64,000 nucleotides of DNA from Mycobacterium sp. ACS4331 (GTDB taxonomy: Bacteria; Actinomycetota; Actinomycetes; Mycobacteriales; Mycobacteriaceae), in the NCBI RefSeq assembly GCF_001667265.1, contig NZ_LZHW01000073.1, positions 1 to 64,000 on the forward strand, given 5' to 3'. Each line of letters begins with the position of its first letter. The stretch's first letter is position 1. The position numbers and the translations under genes are program-made. The notes beneath the pieces are model-generated. The model made no database searches. It saw only the letters and a list, made by a program, of their open reading frames with translations, and had not been told where the DNA came from. Of this stretch, positions 1 through 11,148 are shown one piece after another.

Positions 1-17
1 TTGTGTATAAGAGACAG
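1..17 (+). other. Nextera/Tn5 mosaic-end adapter remnant (non-genomic)
   Basis: Bases 2-17 are the last 16 bases of the Tn5 mosaic end used in Nextera libraries (TGTGTATAAGAGACAG). Read in two frames it gives the tell-tale peptides MCIRDR and MYKRQ, which recur as false N-termini in deposited proteins. The genomic sequence therefore starts at base 18 and the window begins at a contig edge. Confidence 0.95.
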
Positions 18-572
18 GTCGAACAGCGCCCCGAACCCGCGCCGAGGCCCGAACCCCGTCCCGAAGCGCCTCGGTTCGAAGATCCTCGATTCGAAGATCC
101 TCGATTCGAGCCGGCCCCCCGGCATTCGCCGCCGCCTCAGCCCATCGATCCAGACTGGCAGCCGCTCAACACCTGGATTCCCGGGTCGTCAGCCCCGTCA
201 GCCCCGTCGGCCCCATCGGCCGCCAACGGTCACGGCATCGGCCCCGCCCAGGCACCCGTACCGCCCGTCGTCGGGCCCACCCCGGCGCCTGAGGTCCACG
301 ACGAACCCCGCGGTCGGCATTACCGTGCGGCCCAGCAGTCCCCGACGTTCGCCGAGCCCGAGCCCGAGCGCCGCGGCCGCCACTCCGCTCCGGGATCAGG
401 ACCCGCCGTCCCCCCGCCCGCGCCCGAGCCCATGCCGTCGGCCCGGCACCGCAACACCGAGGGCGACGACGAGGACACCCCACCGCCGAGTGGCCAGTCT
501 GCGGCGGAGCTGTTGGCCCGCTTCCAGGCCACGCCCGGCGGCGGTGGCCGGCGCCGCCGTCGCGAGGACTGA
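18..572 (+). CDS. C-terminal part of a proline/glutamate-rich protein (Rv3604c-like), 5'-truncated
   Basis: This is the last 184 codons of a gene whose start lies off the contig. The visible part is low-complexity: Pro, Glu, Arg and Ala dominate, with an RFEDP repeat near the left end and an Ala-Pro-Ser run. It ends in a short conserved-looking helix (SAAELLARFQ) and a basic tail (GGGGRRRRRED), as in the cytoplasmic tail of the Rv3604c membrane protein, which precedes the panCD operon in M. tuberculosis. The membrane part is not visible, so the assignment rests on the tail and the gene order. Any start in the first 17 bases is an adapter artefact. Confidence 0.75.
   Translation, partial: VEQRPEPAPRPEPRPEAPRFEDPRFEDPRFEPAPRHSPPPQPIDPDWQPLNTWIPGSSAPSAPSAPSAANGHGIGPAQAPVPPVVGPTPAPEVHDEPRGRHYRAAQQSPTFAEPEPERRGRHSAPGSGPAVPPPAPEPMPSARHRNTEGDDEDTPPPSGQSAAELLARFQATPGGGGRRRRRED
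72..110 (+). repeat. 15-bp tandem repeat inside the proline-rich CDS
   Basis: The unit TTCGAAGATCCTCGA is present twice in tandem, followed by a partial third copy, and encodes RFEDP-RFEDP-RFEP. It keeps the reading frame, so copy number could change without a frameshift. Confidence 0.8.
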
Positions 573-689
573 CCGCACAGGTGGTTCGGAGGCTTTCAGT
601 GAGCCTCGGCTAGAGTCTTGGTGACCGTCCGGTACCTGCCCGGCAGGACTGGAACGAAAACCAGGACAGCTTGCGAAGGAACGTCTGCG

Positions 690-1631
690 ATGCTGCAGTC
701 GGAGTTTCCCGATGGAACAGAGGGCCACGTCGAGGGGCTGCGGCCCGCTCGGCTGAAGGTGGGCATCATCTCGGCCGGCCGGGTCGGAACGGCGCTCGGC
801 GTCGCACTCGAGCGGGCCGAACACGTCGTGGTCGCCTGCAGCGCGATCTCGAACGCATCCCTGCAGCGGGCCGCGCGCAGGCTGCCCGACACCCCGGTCG
901 TCCCGGTGCCCGAGGTGGCCGCCGCGTCGGAGCTTCTGCTGCTGGCGGTTCCGGATGCTGAACTGCCCGCGCTGATTTCGGGGCTCGCCGCCACCGGCGA
1001 GGTGCGCCGCGGGACGATCGTCGCCCACACCTCGGGGGCGAACGGCATCGGTGTTCTGGCGCCGCTCACCGAACAGGGCTGCCTGCCGCTGGCGATCCAT
1101 CCGGCCATGACCTTCACCGGAGCTGACGAGGACATCACCCGGCTGTCCGACGCCTGCTTCGGAATCACCGCCGCCGACGAGATCGGGTACGCCATCGCCC
1201 AGTCGCTCGTGCTCGAGATCGGCGGCGAACCCGTACGTGTGCGCGAAGACGCCCGCACGCTCTATCACGCGGCCCTGGCGCACGCCAGCAATCACCTCGT
1301 GACCGTCATCGCCGACGCGTGCGAAGCCCTGCGCGCGGCGCTGGCCGGGCAGGAGCTTCTGGGACAGGAACTGGTCGTGTCCGAACCGGGCGGTGTCGCC
1401 GAACGGGTCCTGGCGCCGCTGGCGCGCGCGGCGCTGGAGAACACGCTGCAGCGCGGTCAGGCCGCCCTGACGGGCCCGGTGGCGCGCGACGACGCCGCGG
1501 CCATCGCGGGACACCTGGCGGCCCTGCACGAGGTCGACCCGGACCTGGCCGAGGCCTATCGAACCGTGTCGCTGCGAACCGCGCAGCGCGCTCGGGCATC
1601 CGCGGAGGTGTTCAAGGTGTTGACCCGATGA
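690..1631 (+). CDS. Rossmann-like / DUF2520 domain protein (Rv3603c-like)
   Basis: The 314-residue protein has an N-terminal NAD(P)-type Rossmann segment ([15 protein letters not shown]) and a C-terminal helical DUF2520 half, the fold of ketopantoate- or pyrroline-carboxylate-reductase-like enzymes. The family sits upstream of panC in mycobacteria; a role near pantothenate synthesis is inferred from position, and the reaction is not known to me. I chose the ATG at 690 because AAGGA at 676-680 lies at good distance and the protein then starts like Rv3603c; an in-frame GTG at 618 would add 24 unconserved residues. Its stop overlaps the panC start (ATGA), showing translational coupling. Confidence 0.85.
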   Translation: MLQSEFPDGTEGHVEGLRPARLKVGIISAGRVGTALGVALERAEHVVVACSAISNASLQRAARRLPDTPVVPVPEVAAASELLLLAVPDAELPALISGLAATGEVRRGTIVAHTSGANGIGVLAPLTEQGCLPLAIHPAMTFTGADEDITRLSDACFGITAADEIGYAIAQSLVLEIGGEPVRVREDARTLYHAALAHASNHLVTVIADACEALRAALAGQELLGQELVVSEPGGVAERVLAPLARAALENTLQRGQAALTGPVARDDAAAIAGHLAALHEVDPDLAEAYRTVSLRTAQRARASAEVFKVLTR

Positions 1632-2566
1632 CGCTGGGCAAGCCGGCCTACACGCAGGGCGAACTGGACGTCTACACGACGCCGGCCGACGTCGCGGCCG
1701 TCACGAGGGCGCTGCGCCGGACGGGCCGCCGAGTGATGCTCGTCCCGACGATGGGCGCGCTGCACGAAGGACACCTGAGCCTGGTGCGCGAGGCCAGGCG
1801 CGTGCCCGGTGCGGTGGTTGTCGTGTCGATCTTCGTCAACCCACTGCAGTTCGGGCCCGGTGAGGATCTGGACGCCTACCCGCGCACGCTGGACTCCGAT
1901 CTGGCGCTGCTGCGGGAAGAGGGCGTCGACATCGCCTTCACCCCGACCGCCTCGGCGATGTACCCAGCGGGACCCCGCACGACGGTGCACCCCGGCGCGT
2001 TGGGTGCGGACCTCGAGGGTCAGTCGCGGCCCACGCACTTCGCGGGAATGCTGACCGTGGTGCTCAAACTGCTCAACATCGTCTCCCCGGATCGGGCGTT
2101 CTTCGGCGAAAAGGACTACCAGCAGCTGGTTCTCATCCGACAGATGGCCGACGACCTCAACCTCGACGTGCGGATCGTGGGTGTGCCGATCGTGCGTGAG
2201 GAGGACGGCCTGGCGATGTCCTCGCGCAACCGCTATCTGAGCCCCGAACACCGTGAACAGGCCGCCGCGCTCTCGGCGGCGCTGTTGGCCGGCAAGTACG
2301 CAGCGTCCTCGGGCGGGGCCGCGGCCGCGGTCGCCGCCGTGCGCGCGGTGCTCGACGAGGTTCCGGCCTTCGACGTCGACTACATCGAGGCCAGGGGCCC
2401 CTGGCTCGAGCCCGCACCCGCCCACGGGAAGGGCCGACTGCTCGTCGCCGCGCGATTGGGCACCACCCGCCTGCTGGACAACATCGCCATCGAACTGGGC
2501 ACCGCGGCGACCGACGGGTCCTACGCGGGTCGGGGCGAACACCAAGAGATGCCTTGGAGGAATTGA
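1628..2566 (+). CDS. panC: Pantothenate synthetase
   Basis: PanC joins D-pantoate and beta-alanine at the cost of ATP (to AMP and PPi), the last step of cytoplasmic pantothenate synthesis. The 312-residue protein shows the HIGH-type ATP motif in [11 protein letters not shown] near residue 45, the [15 protein letters not shown] substrate segment and the SSRN loop (ameba of the KMSKS type). It starts in a 4-nt ATGA overlap with the upstream gene and its stop overlaps panD, so the three are one operon. PanD, directly downstream, supplies its beta-alanine substrate. Length and motifs are normal for mycobacterial PanC. Confidence 0.97.
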   Translation: MTLGKPAYTQGELDVYTTPADVAAVTRALRRTGRRVMLVPTMGALHEGHLSLVREARRVPGAVVVVSIFVNPLQFGPGEDLDAYPRTLDSDLALLREEGVDIAFTPTASAMYPAGPRTTVHPGALGADLEGQSRPTHFAGMLTVVLKLLNIVSPDRAFFGEKDYQQLVLIRQMADDLNLDVRIVGVPIVREEDGLAMSSRNRYLSPEHREQAAALSAALLAGKYAASSGGAAAAVAAVRAVLDEVPAFDVDYIEARGPWLEPAPAHGKGRLLVAARLGTTRLLDNIAIELGTAATDGSYAGRGEHQEMPWRN

Positions 2567-2991
2567 TGTTACGGACGATGCTCAAGTCGAAGATCCATCG
2601 GGCGACCGTGACACACGCCGACCTGCACTACGTCGGATCGGTCACCATCGACGCCGACCTGATGGACGCGGCCGACCTCCTCGAAGGCGAGCAGGTGACG
2701 ATCGTCGACATCGACAACGGCGCTCGACTCGTCACCTACGCCATCACCGGAGAACGAGGCAGCGGCGTCATCGGGATCAACGGGGCCGCAGCGCATCTGG
2801 TGCACCCCGGCGACCTGGTCATCCTGATCGCCTACGGCACCATGGAAGACGCCGAAGCCAGGGAATGTCGGCCGCGCGTCGTGTTCGTCGACTCCGACAA
2901 CCGACAGATCGACCTCGGCGCACACGCGACCGACCCCGCCTACGTGCCCGACGACGCAGGCGAACTCCTCTCCCCGCGGGGGCTGCGCTAG
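2566..2991 (+). CDS. panD: Aspartate 1-decarboxylase (pyruvoyl enzyme precursor)
   Basis: PanD makes beta-alanine from L-aspartate. The 141-residue proenzyme has the self-cleavage site Gly24-Ser25 (YVGSV); Ser25 becomes the pyruvoyl cofactor. The ATG at 2566 overlaps the panC stop by one base, has GGAGG about 6 nt upstream, and gives the standard [14 protein letters not shown]-terminus; a longer reading from 2554 is not needed. PanD is the target of pyrazinoic acid in M. tuberculosis, which binds near the C-terminal tail; the tail here is present and of similar length. Confidence 0.97.
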   Translation: MLRTMLKSKIHRATVTHADLHYVGSVTIDADLMDAADLLEGEQVTIVDIDNGARLVTYAITGERGSGVIGINGAAAHLVHPGDLVILIAYGTMEDAEARECRPRVVFVDSDNRQIDLGAHATDPAYVPDDAGELLSPRGLR

Positions 2992-3806
2992 TGCTGTTGG
3001 CCATCGACGTCCGCAACACCCACACCGTCGTCGGACTGATCTCAGGAACAGGTGAGAACGCACGGGTGGTGCAGCAGTGGCGGATCCGCACCGAACCCGA
3101 GGTCACAGCCGACGAACTGGCGTTGACCATCGACGGGCTCATCGGCGAGGACTCGGAGCGCCTCACGGGTGCGGCCGCGCTGTCCACCGTGCCGTCTGTG
3201 CTGCACGAGGTCCGGGTGATGCTCGAGCAGTACTGGGAGTCGGTGCCGCACGTGCTCATCGAACCCGGCGTGCGCACCGGGATCCCGCTGCTGGTCGACA
3301 ATCCGAAGGAGGTCGGCGCGGACCGAATCGTCAACGCACTGGCGGCTTTCCACAGGTATGGCCAACCCGCCATCGTGGTCGATTTCGGCTCGTCGATCTG
3401 TGTCGACGTGGTCTCGGCGAAGGGGGAGTTCCTCGGTGGGGCCATCGCACCCGGAGTGCAGGTGTCCTCTGATGCGGCGGCCGCCAGGTCGGCGGCGCTG
3501 CGCCAGGTCGAACTGACCAGGCCGCGGTCGGTGGTCGGCAAGAACACCGTCGAATGCATGCAGGCGGGAGCGGTGTTCGGGTTCGCGGGTCTGGTCGAAG
3601 GCGTGATCCGGCGCATCCGCGAGGACGTCGACGGGTTCGACGGCGACGACGTCGTCATCGTCGCGACCGGGCACACCGCGCCACTTCTGTTGCCGGAGTT
3701 GCGGATTACGGCCCGTCACGACCCCCACCTGACGTTGGACGGCCTGCGCCTGGTGTTCGAGCGGAACCGGGACAACTCCCGGGGCAGGCTGCGGCAGGCC
3801 CGCTGA
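2991..3806 (+). CDS. coaX: Type III pantothenate kinase (CoaX)
   Basis: CoaX-family enzymes phosphorylate pantothenate, the first step from pantothenate to CoA. The 271-residue protein has the ASKHA fold signatures: [15 protein letters not shown] at the N-terminus (phosphate-1) and [13 protein letters not shown] near residue 125 followed by LGGAIAPG. The usual DxGTA motif reads DFGSS, which is my recollection of the mycobacterial form too. In M. tuberculosis CoaA is the kinase that matters and CoaX was reported to contribute little, so activity cannot be assumed. The GTG start overlaps the panD stop by one base; it is the last gene of the pan operon. Confidence 0.9.
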   Translation: MLLAIDVRNTHTVVGLISGTGENARVVQQWRIRTEPEVTADELALTIDGLIGEDSERLTGAAALSTVPSVLHEVRVMLEQYWESVPHVLIEPGVRTGIPLLVDNPKEVGADRIVNALAAFHRYGQPAIVVDFGSSICVDVVSAKGEFLGGAIAPGVQVSSDAAAARSAALRQVELTRPRSVVGKNTVECMQAGAVFGFAGLVEGVIRRIREDVDGFDGDDVVIVATGHTAPLLLPELRITARHDPHLTLDGLRLVFERNRDNSRGRLRQAR

Positions 3807-3811
3807 GGCCG

Positions 3812-5068
3812 TCAGAAGAACGTGCGGACCAACTGCACGACCCGGCGCTGGGCGTCCAGGACCGGGATCATCGGCCACTTGTCGAACACCGTGCACGGAT
3901 GCGAGATCCCGAACTCCAGCCAGTCGCCCACCTCGACCGGGTCGTCGGCCAGCCTCAGGTAGGCGTGCTGGTCGTTGAGCTTGAACACCCGCGCACCCGG
4001 CAGGTTGCGTGGTTGCGGCAGATCCTGGTCGAAGGAGACGTCCCGCCGGCCCATCGACAGGAGGGCCAGATCGTCCTCGGGGCGTGAGCTGACCTGTGCC
4101 CACAGGCTCAACGCGGGCCGCAGTGCCTGTTCGGCGTCGGCGTCGGGACGCGTCAGCGGCGATGTCCGGTGGTACAGACCGTCGTCGTGGGTCAGGTGGC
4201 ACCCACTGCGCACGACGACTCGCACCGGGCGGTCCAGCGGCCAGTCGGGCGTCAGGACCTCGGCCACCAGATCGAAGTGCGTGCTGCCGCCCGCGGTGAC
4301 GATGATGTCGTCGGTTTCGATGAGGCCGGCCAGTCGCGCCGTGGTCTCCCGCAGCGTGGTCAGGTAGTCGACGATGACCCTTCGTCCCGCCGGAGACACG
4401 TCGTGGCCCAATGCGGCTTCGTAGCCGGCCACGCCGACCAGGCGCAGCTGCGGTGAAGCGGCCGCCGCGGCGGCGACCTCGTCGACCGTGTGCGCCGCAC
4501 GCGCACCGGTGCGTCCGCCGGTGGCGCCGACCTCGACGCAGACGTCCAGGGGACGCGGCGCACGCGCACGGTGGAGTTCCTCCGACATGAGCGCAACGCC
4601 GCGCACCGAGTCGACCCAGCACCGCACCTCAAGCTGGGGGTCGGCCAATTCCCCTGCCAACCAACGTAACCCGCCTGACTCAAGAACCTGATTCGCGATC
4701 ACGAAGTTGCGCACCCCGAACGCGGAATACACCCGCATCTGGCTGACGGTCGCGACGGTGATGGCCACCGCGCCGGCCTCGAACTGGGCCGCGGCCAGCT
4801 GCGGTGCCATGTGCGTCTTGCCGTGCGGGGCCAACTCGATGCCGTGCTGCTGTGACCAGCGGCCCATGACCGCAAGGTTGTGGCTCAGTGCGTCAGCGCT
4901 GAGCACGCAGACGGTCCCCAGCGGCGCCGCCTCGAACAGCTCGGGTGCGTCGGCGCAGATCTCGGCCGGGGTGCGTCCCGACCATGCCGCGGGAAGGCCC
5001 TTGAACCGCCAATCCACGGGCTGGTGATCGAGTGCGGTCAGTGCCGCCGCGTCGATGGTCGCGGCCAT
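3812..5068 (-). CDS. PLP-dependent D-serine dehydratase / D-threonine aldolase-like enzyme
   Basis: The 418-residue protein is a fold-III PLP enzyme of the alanine racemase/DSD1 type. The PLP lysine is expected at K84 in APHGKTHM. The C-terminal beta domain carries LNDQHAYL and EFGISHPCTVFD, where His and Cys usually bind zinc in D-serine dehydratases. Actinobacterial members are often called amino acid deaminase/aldolase; the exact substrate (D-serine, D-threonine or another hydroxy D-amino acid) cannot be read from sequence. It converges on coaX with only 5 bp between stops and diverges from lysS. TAGATT lies exactly 6 nt before the ATG, so the mRNA is probably leaderless. Confidence 0.8.
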   Translation of the reverse strand: MAATIDAAALTALDHQPVDWRFKGLPAAWSGRTPAEICADAPELFEAAPLGTVCVLSADALSHNLAVMGRWSQQHGIELAPHGKTHMAPQLAAAQFEAGAVAITVATVSQMRVYSAFGVRNFVIANQVLESGGLRWLAGELADPQLEVRCWVDSVRGVALMSEELHRARAPRPLDVCVEVGATGGRTGARAAHTVDEVAAAAAASPQLRLVGVAGYEAALGHDVSPAGRRVIVDYLTTLRETTARLAGLIETDDIIVTAGGSTHFDLVAEVLTPDWPLDRPVRVVVRSGCHLTHDDGLYHRTSPLTRPDADAEQALRPALSLWAQVSSRPEDDLALLSMGRRDVSFDQDLPQPRNLPGARVFKLNDQHAYLRLADDPVEVGDWLEFGISHPCTVFDKWPMIPVLDAQRRVVQLVRTFF

Positions 5069-5074
5069 TGATTC

Positions 5075-5080
5075 AATCTA
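5075..5080 (-). promoter_or_regulatory. Putative -10 of leaderless dehydratase gene
   Basis: TAGATT on the minus strand fits the mycobacterial TAnnnT element and is followed by exactly 6 nt and the ATG at 5068. It shares a 42-bp divergent spacer with the lysS promoter. Confidence 0.5.
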
Positions 5081-5096
5081 AACGGGGGTCGTCATT

Positions 5097-5102
5097 TAGG
5101 CT
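5097..5102 (+). promoter_or_regulatory. Putative -10 of lysS
   Basis: TAGGCT is followed by 8 nt and the GTG start of lysS, which leaves at most a 1-2 nt leader. The same 18-bp block (TAGGCTGGCCCGACGTGA here) recurs with two changes at the start of cysS (23797-23814). Confidence 0.45.
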
Positions 5103-5110
5103 GGCCCGAC

Positions 5111-6631
5111 GTGAGCGAGGCCGACCTTCCCGAACAGTTCCGCATCCGGCAGGCAAAGCGAGACCGCCTGCTGGCTCAAGGCCGCGATCCCTACCCCGTT
5201 GTGGTGCCGCGCACACACACGCTGGCCCAGGTTCGCGACGCCTACCCGGACCTGCCCGCGGACACCCAGACCGGCGAGGTCGTCGGTGTGGCCGGACGCG
5301 TGGTCTTCTCCCGGAACTCAGGAAAGCTGTGCTTCGCGACGCTGCAGGACGGCGACGGCACGCAACTTCAGGCGATGATCAGCCTCGCCGGCGTCGGGCA
5401 GGAGTCGCTGGACGACTGGAAGGCCGACGTCGACCTCGGTGACATCGTGTTCGTCCACGGTGAGGTGATCAGTTCGCGCCGCGGGGAGCTCTCGGTGCTC
5501 GCGGACTCGTGGCAGATGGCCGCCAAGGCCCTGCGCCCGCTGCCGGTCGCGCACAAGGAGATGAGCGAGGAGTCGCGGGTCCGGCAGCGCTACGTGGACC
5601 TGATCGTGCGTCCCCAGGCTCGCGACGTCGCGCGGCAGCGCATCGCTGTGGTCCGCGCCCTCCGGTCGGCGTTGGAACGCCGGGGATTCCTCGAAGTCGA
5701 GACCCCGATGCTGCAGACTCAGGCCGGCGGAGCAGCTGCGCGGCCCTTCGTGACGCATTCGAATGCCCTCGACACCGATCTCTACCTGCGCATCGCCCCC
5801 GAACTGTTCCTCAAACGCTGCGTGGTCGGCGGGTTGGACAAGGTCTTCGAGTTGAATCGCAACTTCAGAAACGAAGGAGCGGATTCAACACATTCTCCGG
5901 AATTCTCGATGCTGGAGACTTATCAGGCGTATGGCGACTACAACGATTCCGCGCTGGTCACCCGTGAAGTTATTCAAGAAGTCGCCGATGAGGCGATAGG
6001 CACGCGGCAGGTGCCACTGCCGGATGGGTCACTCTACGACCTCGACGGCGAATGGCAGTCGCTGGAAATGTATCCGTCTTTGTCGGAGGCGCTGGGACAG
6101 GAGATCACCCCGGACACCCCCGCGGCTCGGCTCTGGGACATTGCGGGCCGGCTGGGGCTCGAGATCCCCAAGGATCGCGGCTACGGGCACGGCAAGCTCG
6201 TCGAGGAGCTGTGGGAGCACCTGGTCGGCGACAAGTTGTGGGCGCCCACCTTCGTCAAGGACTTCCCGGTCGAGACAACGCCGTTGACTCGTCAGCACCG
6301 CAGCATCGACGGTGTGACGGAGAAGTGGGACCTCTACGTCCGCGGGTTCGAGTTGGCCACCGGATACTCCGAGCTGATCGATCCCGTCGTGCAGCGCGAA
6401 CGGTTCGCCGCGCAGGCCCGCGCCGCCGCAGCCGGCGACGACGAGGCGATGGAACTCGACGAGGATTTCCTGGCCGCCATGGAATATGCGATGCCGCCGA
6501 CCACCGGAACCGGAATGGGAGTGGACCGCCTGTTGATGGCACTGACCGGGCTGTCAATTCGTGAGACCGTTTTGTTTCCGATTGTCAAGCGCGCCAGATT
6601 GTCGACGGGGGAGTCGGCAGATCCGTCGTGA
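5111..6631 (+). CDS. lysS: Lysyl-tRNA synthetase, class II
   Basis: LysRS charges tRNA-Lys with lysine in the cytoplasm. The 506-residue protein has an N-terminal OB-fold anticodon domain (about residues 60-150) and a class II catalytic core: motif 2 in [24 protein letters not shown] and motif 3 in [14 protein letters not shown] near the C-terminus. Start GTG at 5111 matches known mycobacterial N-termini and lies just behind a TAGGCT -10, so the transcript has almost no leader. A stretch around 5860-6010 is less GC-rich than its surroundings but is the conserved motif 2 region, so I read it as codon choice and not as transfer. lsr2 follows in the same direction. Confidence 0.96.
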   Translation: MSEADLPEQFRIRQAKRDRLLAQGRDPYPVVVPRTHTLAQVRDAYPDLPADTQTGEVVGVAGRVVFSRNSGKLCFATLQDGDGTQLQAMISLAGVGQESLDDWKADVDLGDIVFVHGEVISSRRGELSVLADSWQMAAKALRPLPVAHKEMSEESRVRQRYVDLIVRPQARDVARQRIAVVRALRSALERRGFLEVETPMLQTQAGGAAARPFVTHSNALDTDLYLRIAPELFLKRCVVGGLDKVFELNRNFRNEGADSTHSPEFSMLETYQAYGDYNDSALVTREVIQEVADEAIGTRQVPLPDGSLYDLDGEWQSLEMYPSLSEALGQEITPDTPAARLWDIAGRLGLEIPKDRGYGHGKLVEELWEHLVGDKLWAPTFVKDFPVETTPLTRQHRSIDGVTEKWDLYVRGFELATGYSELIDPVVQRERFAAQARAAAAGDDEAMELDEDFLAAMEYAMPPTTGTGMGVDRLLMALTGLSIRETVLFPIVKRARLSTGESADPS

Positions 6632-6674
6632 CCTGGGCGTTGTTGAACGCGGGGGAAACGTGTGGCACATTGGT

Positions 6675-6690
6675 AACCGGTGGGCCGGTT
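6675..6690 (+). repeat. Short inverted repeat upstream of lsr2
   Basis: AACCGG-TGGG-CCGGTT can form a 6-bp hairpin or serve as a small operator 52 bp before the lsr2 start. No U-run follows, so it is a poor terminator for lysS. Confidence 0.3.
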
Positions 6691-6741
6691 GCATGCCGCA
6701 ATTAGCCCGAAATTCGCATTTTCAGAAGGGTCGTTCAACGC

Positions 6742-7080
6742 ATGGCGAGGAAAGTTACCGTCACCCTGGTCGATGATTTCGATGGTGAGGGTTCCGCTGA
6801 TGAAACTGTTGAATTCGGGCTTGACGGCGTGACGTATGAGATCGACCTTTCGACCAAGAACGCGGCGAAATTGCGTGCCGATCTGAAGAAGTGGGTCGAG
6901 GCCAGCCGCCGGGTCGGCGGTCGCCGCCGCGGCCGGGCCAGCACGGGCCGCGGACGTGGCGCCATCGACCGCGAGCAGAGTGCGGCCATCCGCGAGTGGG
7001 CCCGTAAGAACGGTCACAACGTGTCGACCCGCGGACGCATCCCCGCCGACGTCATCGAGGCGTTCCACGCGGCCACCTGA
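6742..7080 (+). CDS. lsr2: Lsr2 nucleoid-associated H-NS-like xenogeneic silencer
   Basis: Lsr2 bridges DNA and silences AT-rich, often foreign genes. The 112-residue protein has the N-terminal oligomerisation domain ([16 protein letters not shown] to about residue 60), a basic linker with [14 protein letters not shown], and the C-terminal DNA-binding domain whose RGR in [10 protein letters not shown] inserts into the minor groove. Length and sequence are essentially those of other mycobacteria. AGAAGGG about 10 nt upstream of the ATG is a good ribosome binding site. The order lysS-lsr2-clpC1 is conserved in mycobacteria. Confidence 0.98.
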   Translation: MARKVTVTLVDDFDGEGSADETVEFGLDGVTYEIDLSTKNAAKLRADLKKWVEASRRVGGRRRGRASTGRGRGAIDREQSAAIREWARKNGHNVSTRGRIPADVIEAFHAAT

Positions 7081-7106
7081 GCCGTCGTCGGTGTTCCCGG
7101 TCCGGC

Positions 7107-7123
7107 TTTCGCTAGCGGCGAAC
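7107..7123 (+). promoter_or_regulatory. Putative ClgR operator upstream of clpC1
   Basis: Read on the minus strand this is GTTCGC-CGCTA-GCG, exactly the actinobacterial ClgR consensus GTTCGC-N5-GCG; the core TTCGC-N5-GCGAA is a perfect palindrome. ClgR is known to activate clp genes including clpC1 in mycobacteria, and the site lies 202 bp before the clpC1 start in a 244-bp intergenic region. Confidence 0.65.
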
Positions 7124-7324
7124 TGAACAGGAAACGAATTCGGATATCCCGACGTTGCTCTGATGCACTGCAGTTATCGCGAGTTCGGCTCGTGCCGGTC
7201 CGTGGCGGACCGGGCACCAAGGTAAAGCACCTCGGACCGTCGCCCACTACAGTGGAATGACAGGCAATGTGCTCTGCCCAGGCGAGAGTGCGGTTGCCCT
7301 ATCAAGGAGAGCAGGTAACCACGG

Positions 7325-9874
<2,550 letters not shown>

Positions 9875-9885
9875 AAGCACGCGCC

Positions 9886-9920
9886 GAACGGGCGATCACC
9901 CAATGGGTGGTCGCCCGTTC
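9886..9920 (+). terminator. Rho-independent-type terminator after clpC1
   Basis: A 16-bp stem (9886-9901 with 9905-9920, one G-T pair) closes on the 3-nt loop AAT, 11 bp past the clpC1 stop. It separates clpC1 from the riboswitch operon. No long T-run follows, which is usual in mycobacteria. Confidence 0.85.
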
Positions 9921-9949
9921 TGTCATGGCGGTGACGTCATACGCAGGTT

Positions 9950-10080
9950 GCTGCACGACGGTGCGGACTACGTGCTTAAGATGCTTGATGTACCCGACGG
10001 GCCGAGGAATCTGGTGAGAGTCCAGAACGGTCGCGCCACTGTCCACAGTCAGACCCGAAGTCCGTCACCTCACTGAATCC
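9950..10080 (+). ncRNA. Cobalamin (B12) riboswitch
   Basis: The core at about 10005-10060 matches the adenosylcobalamin aptamer: GGAATCTGGTGAGAGTCC (expected GAAxxxGGTGagAGTCC), then GGTCGCGCCACTGT and the B12-box part AGTCAGACCC. It lies directly upstream of cbtB, a cobalt transporter gene, which is the expected target; B12 would switch expression off. The 5' and 3' limits are estimates because the closing stem P1 was not resolved by eye. Confidence 0.88.
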
Positions 10081-10108
10081 GGGACGCGAGATCCCCGAAA
10101 GGAACATC

Positions 10109-10324
10109 ATGAGCTCTCCACAGACGTCCAAGACTCGGGCTGGCGCCATCGACCTCTCGGCCACCAAGGCCGCCGTGTGGTTGACCGCGACGGTCCTGCT
10201 GGCGCTGCTGGCGCTCTACTTCGTGGGCATGGACCAGGGCGCCACCTCGGTGTTCGGGAACAACACCTACGTGCATGAGTTCGTGCACGACGCCCGGCAC
10301 CTTCTCGGCTTCCCCTGCCACTGA
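10109..10324 (+). CDS. cbtB: CbtB, small subunit of the cobalt transporter
   Basis: CbtB is a single-span membrane protein that works with CbtA in B12-regulated cobalt uptake. The 71-residue protein has one hydrophobic helix (about residues 22-42) and the diagnostic His-rich C-terminus (YVHEFVHDARHLLGFPCH), thought to bind cobalt. The start has GAAAGGA 6 nt upstream and follows the cobalamin riboswitch, which makes cobalt the most likely substrate. Confidence 0.9.
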   Translation: MSSPQTSKTRAGAIDLSATKAAVWLTATVLLALLALYFVGMDQGATSVFGNNTYVHEFVHDARHLLGFPCH

Positions 10325-10353
10325 TACGGGCAGCGGACAGGAGCCAATCGAAT

Positions 10354-11148
10354 ATGGAAAAGCACGTCATCTGGCGCGGCGTTCTCGCCGGCGCCCTTGC
10401 GGGTGTGCTCGCATTCATCTGGTCGTGGGCGTTCATCGAACCCGTGATCAATCGGGCGATCGATTTCGAGGACGGTGTGGGCGCCGCGCATGAGGCGCTC
10501 GAGCATGCGCACGAACACGGTCACTCGCACGCCGAAGGTGGTTTCGAGATCACCCGGACCGTTCAGTCGACCGTCGGGCTGGGCTTCGGCCTCCTGGCGT
10601 TCAGCGTCGCGATGGGCGCACTCCTGGCTGTCGTGTTCTGCGTGGTCTACAACCGCACCAACCTGTCGGCCCGTGCGCTGGCCGCGCTGACCGCGGGCGG
10701 CATGCTGGTGTCGCTGTGGATCGTGCCGTCGTTGAAGTACCCGCCGAATCCGCCTGCCGTCAGCGCCGACGAGACCCTCAACCAGCGCACGCTGCTCTAC
10801 GTGCTGGTGGTGGGGCTGTCGGTCGCCCTGATGGTCGCCGCGGTGTTCCTGGGCAGGCGGTTGGCGCCCAAGCTCGGCACCTGGAATGCGGCCCTGGCCG
10901 CGGCCGGCGCATACCTGGTGGCCGTGGCCGTGGTGTACCTCGTGCTCCCGTCCATCGACGAGACGCCCGGGCCCCTGCGCGACGATTCGGGCACCATCGT
11001 GTTCCCGGGTTTCCCGGCGGATGACCTCTACGAGTTCCGGCTGTATTCGCTGGGCGCGCAGGTGATCCTGTGGGCGACGATCGGGCTGGTGTTCGGGGCG
11101 CTGGTGACTCGACTGCTTGAGAACAAGCGCGAGTCAGTCTCTGCGTGA
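10354..11148 (+). CDS. cbtA: CbtA, membrane subunit of the cobalt transporter
   Basis: The 264-residue protein has about six hydrophobic segments and a His-rich loop near residues 50-60 (EHAHEHGHSH) after the first helix, as in the CbtA family. It is the membrane partner of CbtB, 29 bp upstream, and both are under the B12 riboswitch. The start has AGGAG upstream. Its stop overlaps the next gene by 4 nt (GTGA), so a phosphatase-like protein is co-translated. Confidence 0.9.
   Translation: MEKHVIWRGVLAGALAGVLAFIWSWAFIEPVINRAIDFEDGVGAAHEALEHAHEHGHSHAEGGFEITRTVQSTVGLGFGLLAFSVAMGALLAVVFCVVYNRTNLSARALAALTAGGMLVSLWIVPSLKYPPNPPAVSADETLNQRTLLYVLVVGLSVALMVAAVFLGRRLAPKLGTWNAALAAAGAYLVAVAVVYLVLPSIDETPGPLRDDSGTIVFPGFPADDLYEFRLYSLGAQVILWATIGLVFGALVTRLLENKRESVSA

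Noticed and set aside
1-624. 207-residue Arg/Pro-rich frame starting MCIRDR
   Set aside because: It starts in the adapter and runs out of frame with the gene ending at 572; its composition is that of a shadow frame in GC-rich DNA.
396-1529. 377-codon minus-strand frame over the DUF2520 gene
   Set aside because: Antisense shadow of a well-supported gene; Arg/Gly/His-rich with no family motif. Many similar long shadows occur (23409-25073, 27436-28764 upstream part, 7247-8434).
5860-6010. Lower-GC patch in lysS as a sign of transfer
   Set aside because: It coincides with conserved class II motif 2 codons and the frame is intact, so codon choice explains it.
9875-10108. Small frames between clpC1 and cbtB
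   Set aside because: The region is explained by the terminator and the cobalamin riboswitch; the frames cross structured RNA and have no start signals.
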